Of a stretch of DNA of 64,000 nt, positions 1 to 12,735 are shown in pieces. A program made the position numbers and the translations under genes. This DNA is from Cryptomeria japonica. Its lineage: Eukaryota; Streptophyta; Pinopsida; Cupressales; Cupressaceae. Each line of letters opens with the position of its first letter. Position 1 is the first letter of the stretch. Below the pieces are notes generated by a model, which was not told the DNA's origin, ran no database searches, and saw only the letters and a program-made list of their open reading frames with translations. Location of the stretch: contig NC_081411.1 in the NCBI RefSeq assembly GCF_030272615.1, positions 161,643,089 to 161,707,088 of the forward strand. The letters are read 5' to 3'.

Positions 1-2261
1 TATTTTCCTTCTTCTTTCTCTTTGTGAATTATTCCTTATTAGATCTCTTTTCTTGCATAGGGTTATTCTTATGTGAGCATATAATTGTTCTTTGGTTTTC
101 CCCTTTGCTTGGAGAGGGGCATCTTTAATGAGTAATGTGCTTCTTCTCTTTCCTTCATTCTCTTGGAAATCTTACCTCTTCTATGGTTTCAATTATTTGC
201 ACTTGTATGATATGCCCCTTAGCAAGGAATGATTTTCAAGAAGTATGTTTTCCTTGCTTCAAAGAATTTGTTCCACTAGGAAGGCATATCACTTGAAAAT
301 AATAACCATCAGAAAATGTGTAATGTTTCTCCTTATTCTCCTCACTTGGGGGGCAAGGATATTCACTCCTTTCCCTTTCTTTCTTTCTCATTTATCATTA
401 TTTCCTTTAGGGGGTGTATTTTCATTATCATTTCTTACAATTGTATGCTTTTATGATTAATTCCCCTTGGGGAATATGTGATGCTTTTCCTTTCTTCCTT
501 TAAAAGATTAGCACTTCTTGAGACATGTATTTTATATTTACTAATGTTTTTTATTGCATGTGTTCATGTAAGTTTATTGTGCATTTTCTTATGTTGAATC
601 TCTCTCTAGTAGATTGTGTAGGCTCTTCTCATTGTCCCTTAGCTTGGGGGGAAATTATCCCTCTCTCTCTCTTTCTCTAGGGATCTACTTTGCCCTATTA
701 AGTGAATGGTGTGAGTTATATTACTTGATGTCATTCCTTGTGTATAGTTGTTGGTTGTTGGCTTAAGGATTCTCTCTTATACAAGAGGTGTTATTCCTTG
801 AATATGACCTCTTTTACATTTGGTAATGTAAATCTATGATAAATTCACCCATCCCGCATCAATAATCCCTTTCAACTAGAAATAAGAGGAAGTATTGCAT
901 TCTTTTTCTTTCCTTTTCTTGTTCTAGAAGATGTTATATTTGTCTAAGACAACTCCTCTCGGGGGTAGATGTCTTTCGAACAAATATCTCTTCTCCTCCA
1001 AGGATCTCCTTCACATTAATACCAAGATATCTATTTTCAACTATCTTATGATTTCTTGAAGATTATTCCCTCTCTTGCTTGGATTTACGATATTGTTGCC
1101 TAGTGGATATCTTCTTTGTGATGAAGGTAGGTATCCTTGTTCTACTTTCCTTAAGATATCAACATCCACTTATGTTGAAATCTTAAAGGAGGGGCACCCA
1201 CATTGCTCCTTTGTACTGTACTTCTCTCATGCATTGTACAGTGGGACATTCTTGGAACAAGAGGGCGGCCTCTTAGAGAAATATTTCATCACTTTTCTTG
1301 TATAGTGGGACATTCTTGAAAACTAGAGGGAAGCCTCTTAGAGAAAGATATCATCACTTTCCTCTTATACAGTGGGTCATTCTTGGAACCAGAGCACAAA
1401 CTCTTAGAGCAAGATTTCTTCACTTATTTTATTGTACAGAGGATCATTCTCACAATGAGAGCAGAAACTCTCCTGAGATAACGCCACCTTTTATCCTATG
1501 TAGGGTGATTATTTTGGGAACCAGAGAACAAACTCTTAGAGCGATATATCACACCTTTCTTGACACTTGTACTATACATTCTATATAGGTTGTAGCATAC
1601 TCGGGCTTAGAATCCTATGAAGCACTTCAAACCTCACTTGCACACACGTACATGAGGTTGACTGGAACTAATGGCATTCTCACTCTCCTCCCTTACATGG
1701 ATCACCCAGACAGGCTTTGGAGGCTAGATTTCCATGTCCTTCTCTCCATGGATCACTTAGTTTTAGGGGCGAGATGTCCATTTTTTCTCTCTTGTTCACC
1801 TTTCTTCTCATGGATAACCAAAGTGTGTATTCATGTAATCGAGCTCTTTTTCCTCACATGAACTCATAGTTTTACTATTGATGGTTCATGGATGATGTTA
1901 GATTTTCTCTTTTATGTGATCACTTGTGTTTATGCAATGGAATTGTCTTTTTGTTTCAATTAGTTGTTGAGACATTTGGATATTGAGGTCTCTTCGGCAA
2001 GTTGGTTTGTGGTCTTGTGTCTTGTCTTTATTGTGTATCTTGTGTGCTTGGTCTTGTTCCTATTTGTCTTGTTCCTTTTTTGTTTTGTATGCTCTTGCAT
2101 ATTTTTGAGTGAGTTAAGATCCTAAGATTGGGGGCTTGGTTCCTCGAGATTAGGGACATCTTATACATCTTGTGGTGTTGCTCTGCATCTCTCATCTTCA
2201 TCTCTATTTCTTCTACTTTACTAGCAATAGTGGAGTAAGCCATAATCCTGCTAAAGTGGGG
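1..2261 (+). other. Non-coding 3' internal region of an LTR element (tentative)
   Basis: This pyrimidine-rich stretch has no convincing reading frame. Short G-rich motifs of the form CTTGGGGGG recur near 110, 345, 465 and 645. It ends in a purine run (AAAGTGGGG, about 2253-2261) directly before a TGTAAATG sequence that looks like an LTR start. The placement suggests the long untranslated 3' part of a plant LTR retrotransposon whose coding region lies left of the window. No protein supports this, so the family is unknown. Confidence 0.3.
1236..1565 (+). repeat. Five-unit tandem repeat, about 66 bases per unit
   Basis: Five head-to-tail units begin near 1236, 1299, 1366, 1434 and 1497. Each follows the order TACAGTGGGACATTCTTGGA, then an A/G-rich AGAG block, then CTCTTAGAG, then a TCAC-TTT tail. 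Units 1-3 are close to one another; units 4 and 5 are more diverged. Short open frames across the array arise from the periodicity and are not treated as genes. Confidence 0.75.
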
Positions 2262-3476
2262 TGTAAATGTAGTGTCATAAAATTGTGCCTCCTACAATTT
2301 TAACCATATTCGAAGCCCTCACTTTGGTGATGATATCCTCCTTTCTAACCATGACCTCTTTCTGCATGTTCACCCCATTAACCCCTTCCCATTTGAGCCT
2401 TGGGATAGCCTCAAGACCCTATTCGGTCCCCAAGATAGGGAAGAAAAGGGGCAAGGTGCACAAGTCCCCCTTCCATAGGGGTATGGCACCCCTATCCCAC
2501 CCTCTTAGGCTCACCCCAAGAAGGGTCTCCCCTGGCCCTATCTGTACTTGGGATCCCAAATCTCTCTGATGTCGACCTTTGGTGAGATAAATTAATCTTT
2601 TGAGGCATGTATAAAAGGGAGTTGGTTTTCTCATTTGGAGGAGGAAAAATTCAAGTGAAGGGATGATAAGCAAGCATAGGCAAAAATATACATGATCAAG
2701 CATTCAAGTCTTCTTCATTCATCTATGGGAGTAATATTACAACATTCATTTGCAAGCATGTATGTGTGTTAGGGTTTTGTCATGTTACATGCCATTTCAT
2801 GCAACACTTGTGATTACATTCAAGAAGTAAAGAAATCATCATCAACAAGTTGCAAATCTACAATGTATACATTTCCATTGTTTACATTCAAGCATTTGCA
2901 ATTACTTACTTTCAAACTTGATTCCTCAAATGGGGTTTGACTGAGGCAAACCCCTATCCACAACCCTTATCCCTCTCTTTTCTATTTTTTTGTTGCAAGT
3001 GCTTGGCTTTAATTGTGGGTTTGGACTTTGTTTACAAATATAGAAGACCCCTTTTCATTTTGCGGATTTTGTGGAGGACCATGTACACTATCACCACGAT
3101 CTAGACAACTTTTCTCCAAATTTGCAGAGTAGATCTCTATCAGTCTAATTAGCTCAGATCCAAAGTTACAGCGCGATCCCGAACTGGTAGCTCCTCATTT
3201 CACTCAATCTCTCTCTTTGTTCTACATACTCAACAAGTCAACTTTCCTATTTACAAAAGAGGGAAAAAACACACTTCAACCCTTGCAATCCACTCAAAAT
3301 TGACATCCTTGATTCTCTTGGATTTGGATCTAGTGGATTCAACCCCTCTTTTGAGTGTAAAGTTCCTCCAAGTGAAAATCATCCTAGTGACTTCCTTTCT
3401 CTCTCCTAGCTGGGGAGTCACTAGGGTCCTATATTTCAATTTACAGACTTGAGAACCCTTCTTTCCATACTTAGAC
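2262..3476 (+). mobile_element. Probable 3' LTR of an unidentified retrotransposon
   Basis: The segment starts TGTAAATGTAGTGTCATAAA straight after a purine tract that fits a polypurine tract, and a plausible CA end lies at 3475-3476 (TTAGACA). No partner LTR is in the window, so the end is a guess. The frames inside it show no known domain. It could also be an ordinary intergenic repeat. Confidence 0.4.
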
Positions 3477-4800
3477 ATTATAATGCTTTCAAATCAATTG
3501 GAAAATACCAATAGTTTGTGGAAGAGGATAGATAATAATTGTCATGATTTCAACAAATATAAAGAGAAATTGAGTTTTACCCCTATTCTTGTATTGCCAT
3601 ATCTCTAAAATATGTTTAATATTGGGAAAAATTCTTCATAACATTCGACTAAGGTTATTCTAAATAAAAAGTGTTATACAATGGTATATCATTAAAAAAT
3701 CTTCACTTCAACTAAATGTAACTACTCGGCGCAATATGTTATATACAATATTCTAAGCAATCAAGTATTAGACATTATATTTTGAGAAAGTAAATAAATA
3801 TCAATGTTGATCAGTTATCCCTATAGATATTTTAATCTCAAATTCAAATTAAAGAAGATAGGAATATGTTGTGGACCTGATAATTACAAGTATTTCACTT
3901 GTTCGTCATGTATAAGAAGAGAAATACTAACAATATTGCAAATTTTTTGAGTCTCCTTCTATGAAGTTCATAATTTAAATATTTCCACCACTTTCATTTT
4001 GGTTTTTAAAAATTATATTCTCAAGCTCTTAACTTTGGCCTTTCCTACAAAAGACTCCAAAATATTACATATTCTAATTTGGTACCTTGAAAGATATCGC
4101 ACCAAGGATGGATTGTTGTACAAGTTTGATGAACTTTATATTCATTGAGATTATTGGACTTCCTTTATCAAGGATTGTACTCTATTCTCAATAATGGCTA
4201 GTTTAGCAAGGAAAAAAATCATCATTTGTAGCATTTTTCCTATTTTCCTAACACAAACTGTGATGCTCTACATTTTCTCACAACATGTGTAGTCTACTAC
4301 CACTTCAAACTAATAAAGAAAAAGATGGTCTTGAGTGCTCCTTTTCATATTCATATTCATCCTTGAGAAACCATATCTATGGGGTTAGTGGATTTCCATT
4401 GACCACTTCCCATCATGATTGTGTTTTTGTGTTTATCTCGGTTGATTTAATAAGACGGCTAATTTTATACGATACAATCAGATGATTACTATACTTGAGT
4501 AAGTTTGACTATTCTTTGAATCTACTTGATGATTCTTTAGTCTACTAAAAAACATTTTTTAATCATTAATCATATTTTATGAGCCAATTTTGGTATTGCG
4601 TATTGAAGATATTGGGATAGTCCCTTAGCTTCTGCACTTCTTTTCATCCTAAACCAAATGGTCAAGTTTATATATTTTCAGGACTTACCACCATAGTTCT
4701 CCTACCATATGAGACATGGGAGCAACCCACAATGAGCATGATTTCAATTGGGAAGTTCACTCATCTACAAGTCACTAACCTTTGAGGTGTAAATTTCTTT
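3477..4800. other. AT-rich stretch with nothing recognised
   Basis: No coding frame, repeat pair or RNA gene could be supported on either strand. The short frame at 4285-4485 has no recognisable motif. Confidence 0.5.
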
Positions 4801-4970
4801 TCATCCTTTAGCTCTTTGTCGGATTGCATTATATCTACCTATTGGTAAATAGATTTGTCATTGTGAATTCACCTTCAAAACTTGCATGTTCGCCTAAAGA
4901 GCAGTGACAATGACATCAAAAATTGAAGAGATTGCAATCAAACTACAATCTTCCTTTGCATTTCAGAGGG

Positions 4971-5874
4971 GGGTGAACTCACAATACCGGTTCCCACTTT
5001 TTGACCAACTTTGACACTTACATGAATATTTTGAAAAAAACCTTCACTTTCTGACACCTATAACTTTAAACCATTAAGAATTTTAAGATGATATAAACTA
5101 GTGATTTTTAACATCTTGTTTGTAGAGTCTAAATATATTTTTTGCAAATTTGTTTCAATAAAATTTTATTGATTTTTCCATCTCCCTCAAAAAGTAGTTG
5201 TTTACAACAAACAACATTTTTTAAGAGTGGTGTATATGGAATGCACTTGGTTTTATAGTGATATGTTGAATATTTTTTTTTTAATTAAGTTTTGGAGTTT
5301 GAGTAATTATAATTTGGATATAGGTGTATGTTTGAACACATAACTTGTTCTATATATATCAAAATTCAGTTTTCTTTTTTTTGTTAGAAAGAAAACACCA
5401 ATACCTAGTGCATTTTCAGAATTTTTTTGAATTAGTTTACTATTTTTCCCAATGCATTGAACAAAGAGGTTCATGTTCGGTGAAAAACCTACATTCATAA
5501 GAAATAAAATAAAAATATATTAATGAAATTAAATATATTAAAAGTTATACTGTTTGGAAAGCTTATAATAAGGACTAAATACTTTTAAAAAAACTTTTAA
5601 ATGAATTAATTTGACCCCCCAAAAGCTAATGTAAAATTGATTTTTTATCAACATTTGATAGATGCAAAGGAGACTCCATTGCAACTATGATTTAGAAGTA
5701 GAGAGGTTCTATCCAAGAAATTTTGATCTAAGAGTCTTTGATTTAACTCTCTTCAATTAATTAATTCAAATGGGACCTCTTAAAGCTTAAATCATTATAT
5801 TTTTTTAAAAATGTACGATTTCAGCAAAAATCAGGACATACCAAAAAGTGGGAACCAAGTTTGTGAGTTCACCC
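4971..5874. mobile_element. Non-autonomous TIR element, GGGTGAAC family, copy 1
   Basis: The ends are inverted repeats of about 33 bases with roughly four mismatches: the left begins GGGTGAACTCACAA and the right ends TTGTGAGTTCACCC. The flanks carry a 4-base direct repeat AGGG (4967-4970 and 5875-5878). The related copy B at about 12150 reads straight through this point without the insert, which gives an empty site. The interior is AT-rich with no transposase. A second family member lies at 45697-46748 and matches along much of the left interior. The superfamily is not known to me. Confidence 0.85.
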
Positions 5875-6142
5875 AGGGACAACTCCCTCATATGATGGGC
5901 TTTTTAATGATTTTATGTACTTTTAGCCTAAAAATACATAAAGCTGAAAACATAAAAGTAAATAAAGATGAATAATAGAAATCCCAATGATAGACATATA
6001 AATATTGACTTCATGAAATATAATAGGTTACAGGGGGTTTAGGTACAAAATAAGTTTGATATGCAATGACAAAAGAAGGATAACAAATCCCAACATACGA
6101 AGAAACAAGATATTCTTTGCCAGGGTATGGTTGTGCTTCATC

Positions 6143-6166
6143 ATATATATATATATATATATATAT
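6143..6166. repeat. AT dinucleotide microsatellite
   Basis: About twelve AT repeats in a row. Copy B has only a short TATATATA at the matching place near 12446, so the array expanded after the copies separated. Confidence 0.9.
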
Positions 6167-7086
6167 CACATTGAACTGAAAATCAATGGATCATGCAAAT
6201 ACACAAAGGGATTATCAATTTAACATACGAAAAATTAATAACGATAATATAAAAACACATTCGATACATACAAAACAAACATGAATTCTAAATTATCTTT
6301 CAAAAATATACAAGTTCAAAAGTCCTTAGGTACAATTTGTGTGAAAATAAAAGTTCCTAGAACATTTCTCTAAAAAAAAAATCTTGTGTTTCTTGTCTAT
6401 AAGAGTCCCCCTTACATTTGAATTAGCCTTGTATTTATAGGCTTTAGAAAACAACTACTTTGTAACCACTTAAGATAACCAACTCACGATAGCCACCTAG
6501 GCAATCACTTACGACAACTATTTTAGATAACTACTTTTGTGATTGCTTAGGATAACTACCTTTAATAAACAAGTTAGCATCTACCGAATTTTTATAGAAA
6601 TGAAGCCCAAAAGTTAACTTTAGTTACAATAAGTGACATAAATCACTTTTACAAAGAGAATTTCAAACCCATTAAATTGAAAAAACAACTCAATGTTAGA
6701 TTTAATGGGGTGACATCCATGTCTTCTTCTAATCTTCTAGCTATTTACCCATCAATAATTTGATCTTCAAACACGAGATTGAACTCCTTGTCTTCCCAAG
6801 TAATTTACAAAAACTAGTTTTGCCGTGATCTTTTCTTTTAATAATTTTCTTAAGAGAAGGTAGTGATCATTAAAAGTCTATTGAATCATGAATCACATTG
6901 GTCATTTATCCTTTGTATCTGAATATGCTTTTCTATTGCATCTCTTGCTATCATTTGTGTAATGTTGATCATCAAATATGTCTCGTATATAATCTTGTCA
7001 CCTAGTCAATAGGTTAGTATCTTGATCGTTGACATATAAAAAGTAATGATTCACTAGCAACTTTCCTTTAGGGACACACTCCAACA

Positions 7087-8650
7087 ATCTCGGAAAGGCA
7101 TGTATTTCCATTGTGAGCACCTCCATTCGCTTGCATTTTCTCAAAATGCCTTCGAATCTCCTTCAGCTTGCCCACTCTGCACATAATCTACAATAATTGT
7201 ACTCCATTGTATTAGGACCAGTTCGAGCATAGCATTGTGTAACGACATCCGTTGAAAATATCTGTGTTCCGCTTATGGTTCCATATGCATTAATGAAAGT
7301 TCTAACGTTGTTCTATTGCTTTCTTTTCTGTACCGTATTTGATTGAAGTTTTGAATGCATTTTTAAGAAATACCTTTTGCGCATAACCTGCAATTATACG
7401 TTGGACAACACCACAACCCTCTGAAAAATTATGTAAAACAAATTACGTACGTTGGGCATGCCTCAACATTTTGAATGCATGCCTATGTGGGCAATTCCAA
7501 CATCAGACAAAAATCTCCACACCAATATTCTTCGATGCATATCCATACCTTTTCCATTTCATTGCAGGTTAGTGTGGCACTGCTGTTGGTTGTATCTGCC
7601 TAAAATATTTTATAACAAATCTTTTATGCACATATCCTGCGCATTGTGCACCACAAGAACACGTTTCGTGAGGCTTATCAAACAATATAACTTCCGGCTG
7701 TGCAGGCCACGAGAGAGAGGTAACTATGTTTAGAATTCCACATTTTGCATGCACATCTACGAGGAACTATTGCAGCTACAACGACTGATGAATTATCTCT
7801 ATTGTGCTTTTCTCTCATTTTCATTGTTTGCATCTGTGTATATTTGAGCACATGTAACCACAACATCTAACAAAATCTCCCCACATGACATTTATAATGG
7901 TCTAAAGCTTGCACCATGATGCGGTTTTTGAAGATGTTGGCACAGGTTGCAGAATTGATACTTGCCCCTGGAAATTACATTTGCTTGAATGTCTATAATG
8001 TCCTCTCAACAAATTGGGTTGATGTACATTTTGCCCATGACATCCACGGGACAATATCATTGCAAAATCCATTTTGTGCATATTCCACAATCATTTCATT
8101 TCAGTCCATGAGATACATCGATTTGAGGAATTTTGTCGATTGTTTCAAGTTCTTTGCCAGTGCTTCTATATTTGGCATGCAAATCGAACAGAGCAAACCA
8201 TCAAAAAGTTTGATGAAATCTGCATTTTATTATGCTTTTGTGGCGCCATGCATTGTTTTTAATATCTCATTTAACATTAGTAGTAAGGATACGAGCAGCG
8301 TGTGAAGCATCGATTTACACTGAGCAAATGCATTTGCTTGAAATTTTCAAAAGCCTTCTTAACATATGCATTTTGTGTATGCCGCGCAGTCGTTGCGACA
8401 TGAGATGGCATATTTTTGAGGCATTCTAGCGAATGATTCAGGTGTTTTGTAAGATTTCTCATTTTCTAAGCACATCTACGGGAGCACTTGCACTATAATA
8501 CCTGACAAAAATCTCCCTACGAAGGTGCTTTAATGCATGTCTGTACACTGTTGCAAAGGTTCATGTGCTCTTGTCTATTCTTCAACATTGCATGCTAATC
8601 TACAAGAGCATTACGAACTATAACATCTGGCCAAAATTTTTAACTCTTTA
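7087..8650 (-). pseudogene. Decayed PPR (pentatricopeptide repeat) gene, PLS-like
   Basis: Read leftwards on the minus strand, several frames give diverged plant PPR repeats. Examples are a MHAKCGILN block near 7730-7754 (the family has MYAKCG), an MPSH...AYVKKAFENFKQM block near 8330-8420 (family: MP..DV.SW..MI..Y.QNG...ALE.F.QM) and a DYVQSGQAEGDSKAF-like block near 7130-7200. Stops and frame changes occur every few dozen codons, so it cannot make a protein. PPR proteins normally bind organellar RNA. No start, end or C-terminal E/DYW domain could be placed. LTR copy A abuts the 3' side at 7086. The family call is firm; the exact limits are not. Confidence 0.6.
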
Positions 8651-9989
8651 TGCTTTGTAGGATGTGGATACCTGTTTGAGAGTGCCGGTCGGAAGTTTTC
8701 CTTTTGGAGAAGAATATGCTGGTGAAAATAGTTAAAATGATTCTTAAGTAGTTAAAATAACTACTTTCGCTACTTATCAAAACGGGCGATGTATCATTTC
8801 GATTGACAATGTTGAGATGCCCACACATAAACCACATTGGTGATTTTGACAAATTCGGCAACTTGCCAATATATACATACTTGCCGAGCAACTTTCCATA
8901 ATCCGGTGATCTTCATAAAATCGGTATCTTGGAATACTATCACAATTATAAGGAAAGGCGATCTCATTTGATAAATCTTTTCTTATCGGTGTTTTAAAGA
9001 ACTTTGGCAACCTTGCGAAGTGGCCGATTACTGTATTTGCATCTTGTTTCGGTGATTTGAGCTGCTTTAAGAAGTTGGCAATTTACCTAATTCACAATAT
9101 GAGAGAATTCCTTCCTATCGGCCTTTTTGGATGTTTATGAAAGTTACCAATTAATGTGTAAGGCCCGATAACACTCTTGAAAGTCGTAAAAAAAAAGCAA
9201 TAACTTCAACAAAAGTGCTCACAATACAGTGATTTTTGCTGGTTCGGTTCTTTAGGCTGAGAGATTCCAACCTATTTGAAATCTCTAATGACTTTGTCGG
9301 AATCTCAGGCTTAGTCCACAACTTGCTTCGGCAGTTTAAGAGAACTTATAAACTTGAGTAAAGTGTCTATTAAAATATTTTTCTTTCTTACCATCAAAGT
9401 CTGGAGGACAGTCTAATTAGAGGGCTTCGGCACACCCCATTATAACTGCTCAACACAGTCAAATTTTCATTACCACTATCTTCAAAGTACATGTAAATTT
9501 TGTCCCTCCGCGTCCATAATTTCCTCTAATAAAGATGACATTATATCATATTTGTCTTTCTTGACTCCCATTAAACATGCTTTCTTTATATCACAATATG
9601 ATGGTAGTCATAATTTTTTTATTTTGACAATCAATCTTTAGTGATAACAAATGTATATATCCTCCTCTAAAACGATAGGAGGCTTAGCATTAGAGGGTAA
9701 TAGGAGACCTTTTAAATCAAATTTAAGATGCCAAAAATTTTAAATTAGTCAAGTTTAAATTTTGGGCTAATAGGTGGCTCTGACTAAAGACAAGAACTGT
9801 AAGGGATACAGGATGAACCTAAAATATCTTCAAGCATCAATGTGTTACCCAATGGTAAATAGAGTCACAAAAAGATGATGCGCCATTGCAGCTAACTAGA
9901 TAAACCTAGCACAAACAAAAAATGAACAACACAACAAAACCTCAACCAAAAATATGTACATAGTAGGTACCCCTACCTCAAAAAATTTC
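8651..9989. other. No feature recognised
   Basis: This is moderately AT-rich with short CGG-containing words such as ATCGG and CCGATAA recurring between 8760 and 9330. No coding frame, LTR edge or repeat partner was found. Confidence 0.4.
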
Positions 9990-11985
9990 AGGATGGTCAT
10001 ATAAAGCCATTTACAGGTTGAGACAAATAGACACCAATGTATAAAAAAAAATGGATTTATGTAGCACTTGCAAGATTAGTAGGTTGGCCAAACTGATATA
10101 TGTGAGTTGAGAAATTTTTCTAAGTAGTGGACCAAACAACCATTTTTCATCATAAATATGTGATCTCTCTTGAATCTCATTAGTACCACTTTGTGAAATG
10201 TTGGTCATGTGTTATGGTATCATGTCAAGCATACTAATATCCTCTATTTGAAGATCATTTTGATTGTTTGGATTGGAATAAATTAGCACACGAATTGGAC
10301 AACCTTCATATAGTTTGTGTTACAAAGAAACCTGTGTAGCTACAACCATTGAATCATGTTCCTGAAAATGAACCTCCAAGAGCATAGGGTCATCCTTTAC
10401 AATAATACTTTCTTATTCTTTAATCATGAGAATTTCAGAATATTCTTTCTCCATAGGATATCAAAATAAAGATGAAGGGAACACATTTGTGTCTTTGGCA
10501 CCTTTTGTAGAAATAGACCCATCTAAGAACTTCAAACTATTTAGGTAGATGTATTTTTCATAGAGGAAATAATAATCTTCTTCAAGAGTTTCCAAAAGTT
10601 TATCATCAAAATGAAAAGATTCAAAGTTGGGCAATTAATCACCTCCCTTAATGTTTCTTTATTATTATCTTCAACAAGAATTTTAATTCTTCATATTCAG
10701 GGTGCATGCATGATGAAGAATGAAAACTTGACGATTTTTTTTCTTTTGCTTGAAGCTTATTTTTAATATCCATGTCAGCTATACAACTAGTCAAAAGTTC
10801 ATCAATGCCGTCAAATGTAGAGGTCTCCATTTCTAAATGAAATGCATATATTTGTGAGGGTTTATTTATGATCGTTTCACCGTCAGTCATAACAGCACGA
10901 GATTGTTCAATAGTTGTCATAACTCTGACTTTGTTAATGAGAATTTCCTTTTTAGTGATTGGTGATGGATAAAAATGAATTTCTTCTCCACAAAGAAAAC
11001 CATCATCCAAAACATTGAGACACCAATTTGGGATAAAAACTATATGAGATTCATCTTGATGCAGCATTTCTTCATCATTGCTTTTTGTTTGGAGCTGCAT
11101 ATGAGTCTTGAAGACATTTGATACCTCTTCTTCAAGCTCCTTGTTTTCAACTGGATGAAAGACTTCTTCTCTACTATGACAATAATTGCAATTCACATGA
11201 CATTCTCTAGTGCAATCATTTTTCTCCATCTTTATCACTTCTTTTTTGATCTTTTTTTTGTCATGCATTCTTACGAGCATATGTAGCTTCATCTTTATTG
11301 ACACATGCAAGTACTAATGAACTTATTTCATTTATTTTTCTCACAAGACATCTTATAAAAAATAGATTGATTCTCATTCTCAATCCTTTTTTTCAATCTT
11401 TTGCAATTTTTGAAGCAACAAAGGATGCACTCTATCATCATCAAATTGTCTATTGCCATAGAAACTTTTCAAAAATTGAATTTGTTCAAGATCATCAGGA
11501 GTCTGATTTATTTGAGCAATAGGCATGGAAGAAGGATACCTATTCACATTATTGTTATTTCTTGTCGTTGATTTAGGTAAATGTTCACAAGTAATAAAAC
11601 CAATTTCCTTTCCATCCTTTTCTTCAATGTTTTGTAAGAGTTGACATAAGGAAGGGTGAATCCTATGGACAATAATATGCATGTCACCGTGGAAGCTCGT
11701 GAAGAATTCAAATTGTATCAGTTCATCAAGAACATGCTTCTTTTGATATGGATAGTCTTTATCATCACTTTCACTGTCACTTTCCGATTTGATTCCTTGT
11801 ATGAAATCATTATTCTAAATCTGATCTTTTACATAGAATCACCAACCTTCATTCCAAAGTGTTGAGCTACAAGATTATGTCTTCTTATTTTGCATGAACC
11901 TAATCAAGATTTGGCTGAAAGAATGGAAATGCATTCTCATGTTGAAGAACCATTTTTCTTCATAGTAGGTGATTGTATCTAACAC
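9990..11985 (-). pseudogene. Unrecognised minus-strand coding relic, several frames
   Basis: Two open stretches read leftwards: 11682-11380 (about 100 codons) and 11310-10648 (220 codons). Protein-like sequence continues upstream to about 11985 and downstream to about 10250 across stops and frame changes. The product would be acidic and lysine-rich. The 220-residue part has a Cys/His cluster (CTRECHVNCNYCH, about residues 33-45). The upstream part contains one motif twice, of the form LxQxxFxxSFxG...HPxLxQxLQxIEEKDG. I recognise no family. It sits just left of LTR-like copy B, so it could be the gag-like region of a minus-strand retroelement with B as its 5' LTR. No RT or integrase motif was seen. 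Confidence 0.4.
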
Positions 11986-11989
11986 ATGT

Positions 11990-12735
11990 TTTTGAATTCC
12001 CCAGTAGATTCACCAAATTTTTGTTGGTAAACATATTTATCTACATGAATTCAAGTTCAAAACTTGTCTTTTTTTCCTAAAGAGTAGTGACAACTTCACC
12101 AATAGTTGGAGAGATTACAATCAAACTACAATCTTACTCTACATTTGAGAGGGGCAACTCCCTCATATGATGGGATTTTTAAAATTATTTTTTGTACTTT
12201 TGACCTAAAAGTACATGAAGGTGAAAACATAGAAGTAAATAAAGATGAAAAATAGAAATCCCAATTAAAGACATAAGAATAAAGATGAAGAAATCGTGAA
12301 AGATAACAGGTTACAGGGGGTTGAAGCACAAATTAATTTTGATATGTAATGAAAAAAGAAGGATAATGAATCTCAACATATGAAAAAATGGGTTATCTTT
12401 TCACATTCAAACCAAGATACGAAGGTATGATTGTGTTTCATCATTTATATATATCATTGAAATAAAAAGAAATGGATCACACAAATACACAAAGGGATAA
12501 TCAATTTAAAATACGAGAAATTGATAAAATAATATAAAAACATATTCAAGACGTATAAATCAAACATGAATTTTTTATTATCTTTTCAAAATATACAAGC
12601 TCAAAAGTCCTCAGGTACAACTTTTGTGACCATTAAAAAATTCTCAAAACATTTCTCTGAAAAATTATTTAAAGTTTCCCCTATGTAAGAGTTCCCCTTT
12701 ACATTTGAATTAGTCTTACATTTATTGTTAATTTG
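11990..12735 (-). mobile_element. LTR-like copy B, partner of copy A
   Basis: It is homologous to 4830-4970 plus 5875-6437, including AACTCCCTCATATGATGGG and the GGTTACAGGGGGTT word. It lacks the TIR element found in copy A. Homology stops near 12735, before the part of copy A that carries the presumed LTR start, so B is truncated or differently bounded on that side. Confidence 0.45.

Larger units (their letters stand above)
4830..7086 (-). mobile_element. Minus-strand LTR-like copy A, split by a TIR element
   Basis: Two blocks, about 4830-4970 and 5875-6437, match a second copy at about 12015-12735 over most of their length. The right edge at 7086 reads, on the minus strand, TGTTGGAGTGTGTCCC, a typical plant LTR start. 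A TATA-like GCCTATAAATACAAGGC lies on the minus strand near 6426-6442. It is therefore probably an LTR read leftwards. The left edge is uncertain and no primer-binding site was found beside it. The TIR element at 4971-5874 sits inside it. The right edge abuts a PPR pseudogene, so the element may have inserted into that gene. Confidence 0.45.
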
